Source: Lysobacterales bacterium (GTDB lineage Bacteria > Pseudomonadota > Gammaproteobacteria > Xanthomonadales > Marinicellaceae). From it: a stretch of DNA of 8,501 bases. The DNA is taken from NCBI GenBank assembly GCA_027083915.1, contig JALWML010000680.1, forward strand, positions 1 through 8,501, given 5' to 3'. The translations under genes and the position numbers were made by a program. Under the pieces are notes generated by a model. The model made no database searches, had not been told where the DNA came from, and was given only the letters and a program-made list of their open reading frames with translations. Shown in pieces: positions 6,525 through 8,501 of this stretch (position 1 is its first letter; each line of letters starts with the position of its first letter).

Positions 6525-7174
6525 TGTTTCCACCCCTGCATTTTTTCATTTGCCTTAACTGCGGCTGCTTTGGCTTTATCACGCTCACGGTGTGTTGACA
6601 TATTGTGCGTGTGTCCTGAAAGTCGAATGTCCTCGGGTTTAACCGCAATACCACCACCTTGATCGGTTAATTCTTGCAACCAATCGGGGTTGTAATCCGT
6701 CCATTTGAAAGTTTCTTGTACGTAGGCTTCTGCATCAAAATCTTTGAGCATCGGCGGTACGCCATTCCATTCGGTTAGAATAAATTTTTCCATTCGTGGT
6801 GAACCAATAAAGGTCACACCATACATTTCAAAAATATCGCGTTCAAAGAAATCAGCAGGTTTAAATAAATCATAAACCGAAACGTATTTTGCTGGTTCTT
6901 TTTCACTGCCTCTGTCAATGCGCGTATGTGCCGAAATCAAACATTTTTCTTCATACGACCACACGTGGTAAACCAATTCAAACTGATTATCAGCCAACCA
7001 ATCCACACAAGTAATGGCGGATAAGTGAATATAAGAGGCTCGGCCTTTTATCAATTCTAAAAGTGTAGGTAAGGAATCAGCATCGACATCAACACGAATA
7101 CGCGTTTTGCGTTTGTGTGTTATCTTGATGCCATTAACCTTATTTAAGATTTCATCTATAGGTAGTTTGTTCAT
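6521..7174 (-). CDS. nuoC: NuoC-like (30-kDa) subunit
   Basis: NuoC is a peripheral-arm structural subunit that packs against NuoD. The 217-residue protein shows the family signature at residues 110-146: FERDIFEMYGVTFIGSPRMEKF followed by LTEWNGVPPMLKDF, corresponding to ERExxDxxGIxFxxHPxxRRIL...GxPLRKDF. The histidine of the usual HP pair is S125 here. NuoC is separate from NuoD, unlike the fused NuoCD of E. coli. After the core there is a tail of about 70 residues. It is hydrophilic and ends in a K/A/E-rich segment (196-217) with no recognised motif. The ATG overlaps the NuoB stop as TAATG, with GAGGA seven bases upstream, and its stop overlaps the NuoD start. It should be translationally coupled to both neighbours. 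Confidence 0.93.
   Translation of the reverse strand: MNKLPIDEILNKVNGIKITHKRKTRIRVDVDADSLPTLLELIKGRASYIHLSAITCVDWLADNQFELVYHVWSYEEKCLISAHTRIDRGSEKEPAKYVSVYDLFKPADFFERDIFEMYGVTFIGSPRMEKFILTEWNGVPPMLKDFDAEAYVQETFKWTDYNPDWLQELTDQGGGIAVKPEDIRLSGHTHNMSTHRERDKAKAAAVKANEKMQGWKQ
6530..6536 (-). promoter_or_regulatory. Ribosome binding site of the NuoD-like gene
   Basis: GGGGTGG on the minus strand is five bases before the ATG at 6524, inside the end of the nuoC-like gene. It makes the ATG at 6524, and not the GTG at 6533 that it covers, the likely start. Confidence 0.65.
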
Positions 7175-7869
7175 TATTTAATCCTCATTTCTTGAGGTAA
7201 TAAAGGCGTTTGGTGCTTCTCTAATAACTTAGTGTGTTTACCGTAAGTTTCTTCGGTTTCTAAGCCATAGAGTTTTGCTTCAGCAATAATGTCAGTTGGC
7301 GTTTGCCAATCATCACCAAACAAAGCTTGTTGGTTGCCCAAATAATAATCGTAACGGTTGAAATAGTCTTTCCAGGCACTGCCTTTGTGTTCTTTCTTGT
7401 CGTTACGAATATTGTCTTTTAAACGTTGCAACCCTTCCATTACCGCTTCAGGTCGAGGCATACAACCAGCGATATAAACATCAACGGGCATATACTCGTT
7501 GAGTTTTTTGGCTGTGGCATAACTTTGCCAATACATGCCACCATTTACTGTGCATGAACAAATTCCAATCACGTATTTGGGCGACTGCATTTGTTCGTAA
7601 GTCAGAATCACACGTTTAAGTGTTTTGATGGAAACATAACCCGTAATCAATAAAATATCGGCTTGTCTAGGTGTGACCATCGGCTGAATGCCCAAACGTT
7701 CCATATCAAAACGCGAAGTCATGGCAGGTGGTAATTCTATCGCTCCGCAACCCGTACAATAATGCAACATAAATAAGGATTTGGATTGGCAAAAGCTAAT
7801 AAAGTCATCAAACACATGTGCCAATGGGTTAGTGCGTTCTTTTTGCTTAATTTTTAATTCTTTTTTCAT
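7174..7869 (-). CDS. nuoB: NuoB-like (PSST / hydrogenase small-subunit family) subunit with CxxC cluster motif
   Basis: This subunit carries the terminal [4Fe-4S] cluster next to the NuoD active site. The 231-residue protein has C38xxC41 in YCTGCGAIELPP, then MTSRFDMERLG and TPRQADILLITGYVS (66-80), CSCTVNGGMY with C104 and C106, and PVDVYIAGCMPRPEA with C136. The C41-C106 and C106-C136 spacings (65 and 30) fit the N2 ligands. The tandem CC of complex I is absent: the second position is G42, and an extra cysteine lies three residues before C41, as in hydrogenase small subunits. After residue 150 there is a charged tail of about 80 residues with no recognised domain. The N-terminus is lysine-rich with no signal peptide. 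The gene is 15 bases after the NuoH stop; an AAAGGA overlapping that stop may be its ribosome binding site. It could equally be called a group 4 hydrogenase-type small subunit. Confidence 0.92.
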   Translation of the reverse strand: MKKELKIKQKERTNPLAHVFDDFISFCQSKSLFMLHYCTGCGAIELPPAMTSRFDMERLGIQPMVTPRQADILLITGYVSIKTLKRVILTYEQMQSPKYVIGICSCTVNGGMYWQSYATAKKLNEYMPVDVYIAGCMPRPEAVMEGLQRLKDNIRNDKKEHKGSAWKDYFNRYDYYLGNQQALFGDDWQTPTDIIAEAKLYGLETEETYGKHTKLLEKHQTPLLPQEMRIK

Positions 7870-7884
7870 AATATTTAACGTCCT

Positions 7885-8501
7885 TTAAAGGATGAATGCT
7901 AAGCTAATTAAGGCGAGCATAACGGGCCATTTCCATAAAATGCGTATCACATCTTCGGTCTTATAACGTGGGAACATAAAGGCAATACTCATGGGTAGTG
8001 CCACCACTAAAAAGGCTTTGGGTAATAAGGTCAAGAAGCTTGTGCCACCACCAAGGAATAAAGAGGCATACAAAACACCTGCAGTGTAAAGTTGGAAAGT
8101 CTGCATTACAAACAAGCCACCCATGTATTTACCACTCATTTCCACCATAGGACCTGTGGCAATTTCAGCCGGTGCAATATATATTTCAAAAGGTTGTTTG
8201 CCCAACATGCCTTGCAAAGCAAAGATACCAGCAATGGCTAATAGTGGCATTTCAACAATACCCCATTGGTGCATTTGTTGGTACTCAATCATGCCAACCA
8301 AAGAAGTGCTTTGGTAATGCCATGCAGCACCAAAAACCACCAAGATGAAAGGCACATCATAAGCCAACATCGCAGTTAGTGCGCGTGAAATACCGATTGA
8401 ACCATTTGGATTAGCGCATTGACCAACACCGAGAGCCATACCCAAAGAAGGAATCATCAAAAAGTATGACAAAGTAATGATGCCACCTTTAGCGGCAATG
8501 C
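7885..8501 (-). CDS. nuoH: NuoH-like membrane subunit, C-terminal part (5' end outside window)
   Basis: NuoH/HyfC-type proteins anchor the peripheral arm and form the quinone or proton path at the membrane. About 204 C-terminal residues are visible; the frame is open to the window edge. A TTG at 8472 is an internal leucine codon, so the gene continues to the right. The visible part has about five hydrophobic segments, for example MLAYDVPFILVVFGAAW, PLLAIAGIFALQGML, LFVMQTFQLYTAGVLYASLF, AFLVVALPMSIAFMF and WPVMLALISLAFIL. The family loop reads PFEIYIAPAEIATG with MVEMSGKYMGG after it, and the C-terminal RYKTEDVIRILWKW is typical. In canonical members the loop is PFDLPEAEQELV; here two of its three glutamates are I and P. 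It is upstream of nuoB in the same operon. More membrane subunits are likely beyond the right edge. Confidence 0.92.
   Translation of the reverse strand, partial: IAAKGGIITLSYFLMIPSLGMALGVGQCANPNGSIGISRALTAMLAYDVPFILVVFGAAWHYQSTSLVGMIEYQQMHQWGIVEMPLLAIAGIFALQGMLGKQPFEIYIAPAEIATGPMVEMSGKYMGGLFVMQTFQLYTAGVLYASLFLGGGTSFLTLLPKAFLVVALPMSIAFMFPRYKTEDVIRILWKWPVMLALISLAFIL

Noticed and set aside
6522..6533. GTG at 6533 as the NuoD-like start
   Set aside because: It lies inside the GGGGTGG that serves as ribosome binding site for the ATG at 6524, which makes the classic ATGA overlap with nuoC.
5382..8501. A functional [NiFe] group 4 hydrogenase operon
   Set aside because: The large-subunit homologue keeps only one cysteine of each CxxC pair and ends at EVDR without a cleavable C-terminal tail. 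No hydrogenase maturation genes are seen in the window.

Overview
The window looks like a piece of a gammaproteobacterial chromosome that leans towards AT (GC roughly 40% by eye). The basis is a MiaA C-terminus, a close RimK homologue, and a GTCATTCCCG-type palindromic element of a kind common in proteobacterial genomes. I cannot name the genus. All of the window is coding or short spacer, with no gene-free stretch over 300 bases.

Layout. On the plus strand, bases 1-1227 hold the end of miaA (tRNA dimethylallyltransferase) and then a complete rimK (ATP-grasp glutamate ligase acting on ribosomal protein S6), 27 bases apart. From 1240 to the right edge everything is on the minus strand and reads right to left: nuoH-like (5' end outside the window), nuoB-like, nuoC-like, nuoD-like, a NuoI-GltD fusion flavoprotein, a 72-base inverted-repeat element, a stand-alone ferritin-like diiron protein, and fhs (formate-tetrahydrofolate ligase). 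The five respiratory genes are tightly packed (15-base gap, TAATG and ATGA junctions), so they form one translationally coupled operon. The ferritin-like gene and fhs follow in the same direction and may be read through.

How they work together. NuoB, C, D, H and the ferredoxin part of the fusion supply most of the connecting arm and membrane anchor of a complex I / group 4 hydrogenase-type machine. The electron-input module NuoEFG is absent from the window. In its place, a GltD/NfnB-type FAD- and pyridine-nucleotide-binding domain with extra Fe-S sites is fused directly behind a NuoI-like 2[4Fe-4S] ferredoxin. The core subunits are not canonical. NuoD keeps one cysteine of each [NiFe]-binding CxxC pair and has a glutamate where complex I has a quinone-site histidine. 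NuoB has CxxC in place of the tandem CC of complex I. NuoH lacks two of the three acidic residues of its conserved cytoplasmic loop. I infer a complex of the Ehr (energy-converting hydrogenase-related) kind: neither a functional [NiFe] hydrogenase nor standard NADH:quinone oxidoreductase, and exchanging electrons with NAD(P)H or ferredoxin through the fused GltD-like module. Its substrate and its link to the one-carbon enzyme Fhs are hypotheses. The proton- or sodium-pumping NuoL/M/N-type subunits, if present, should lie beyond the right edge.
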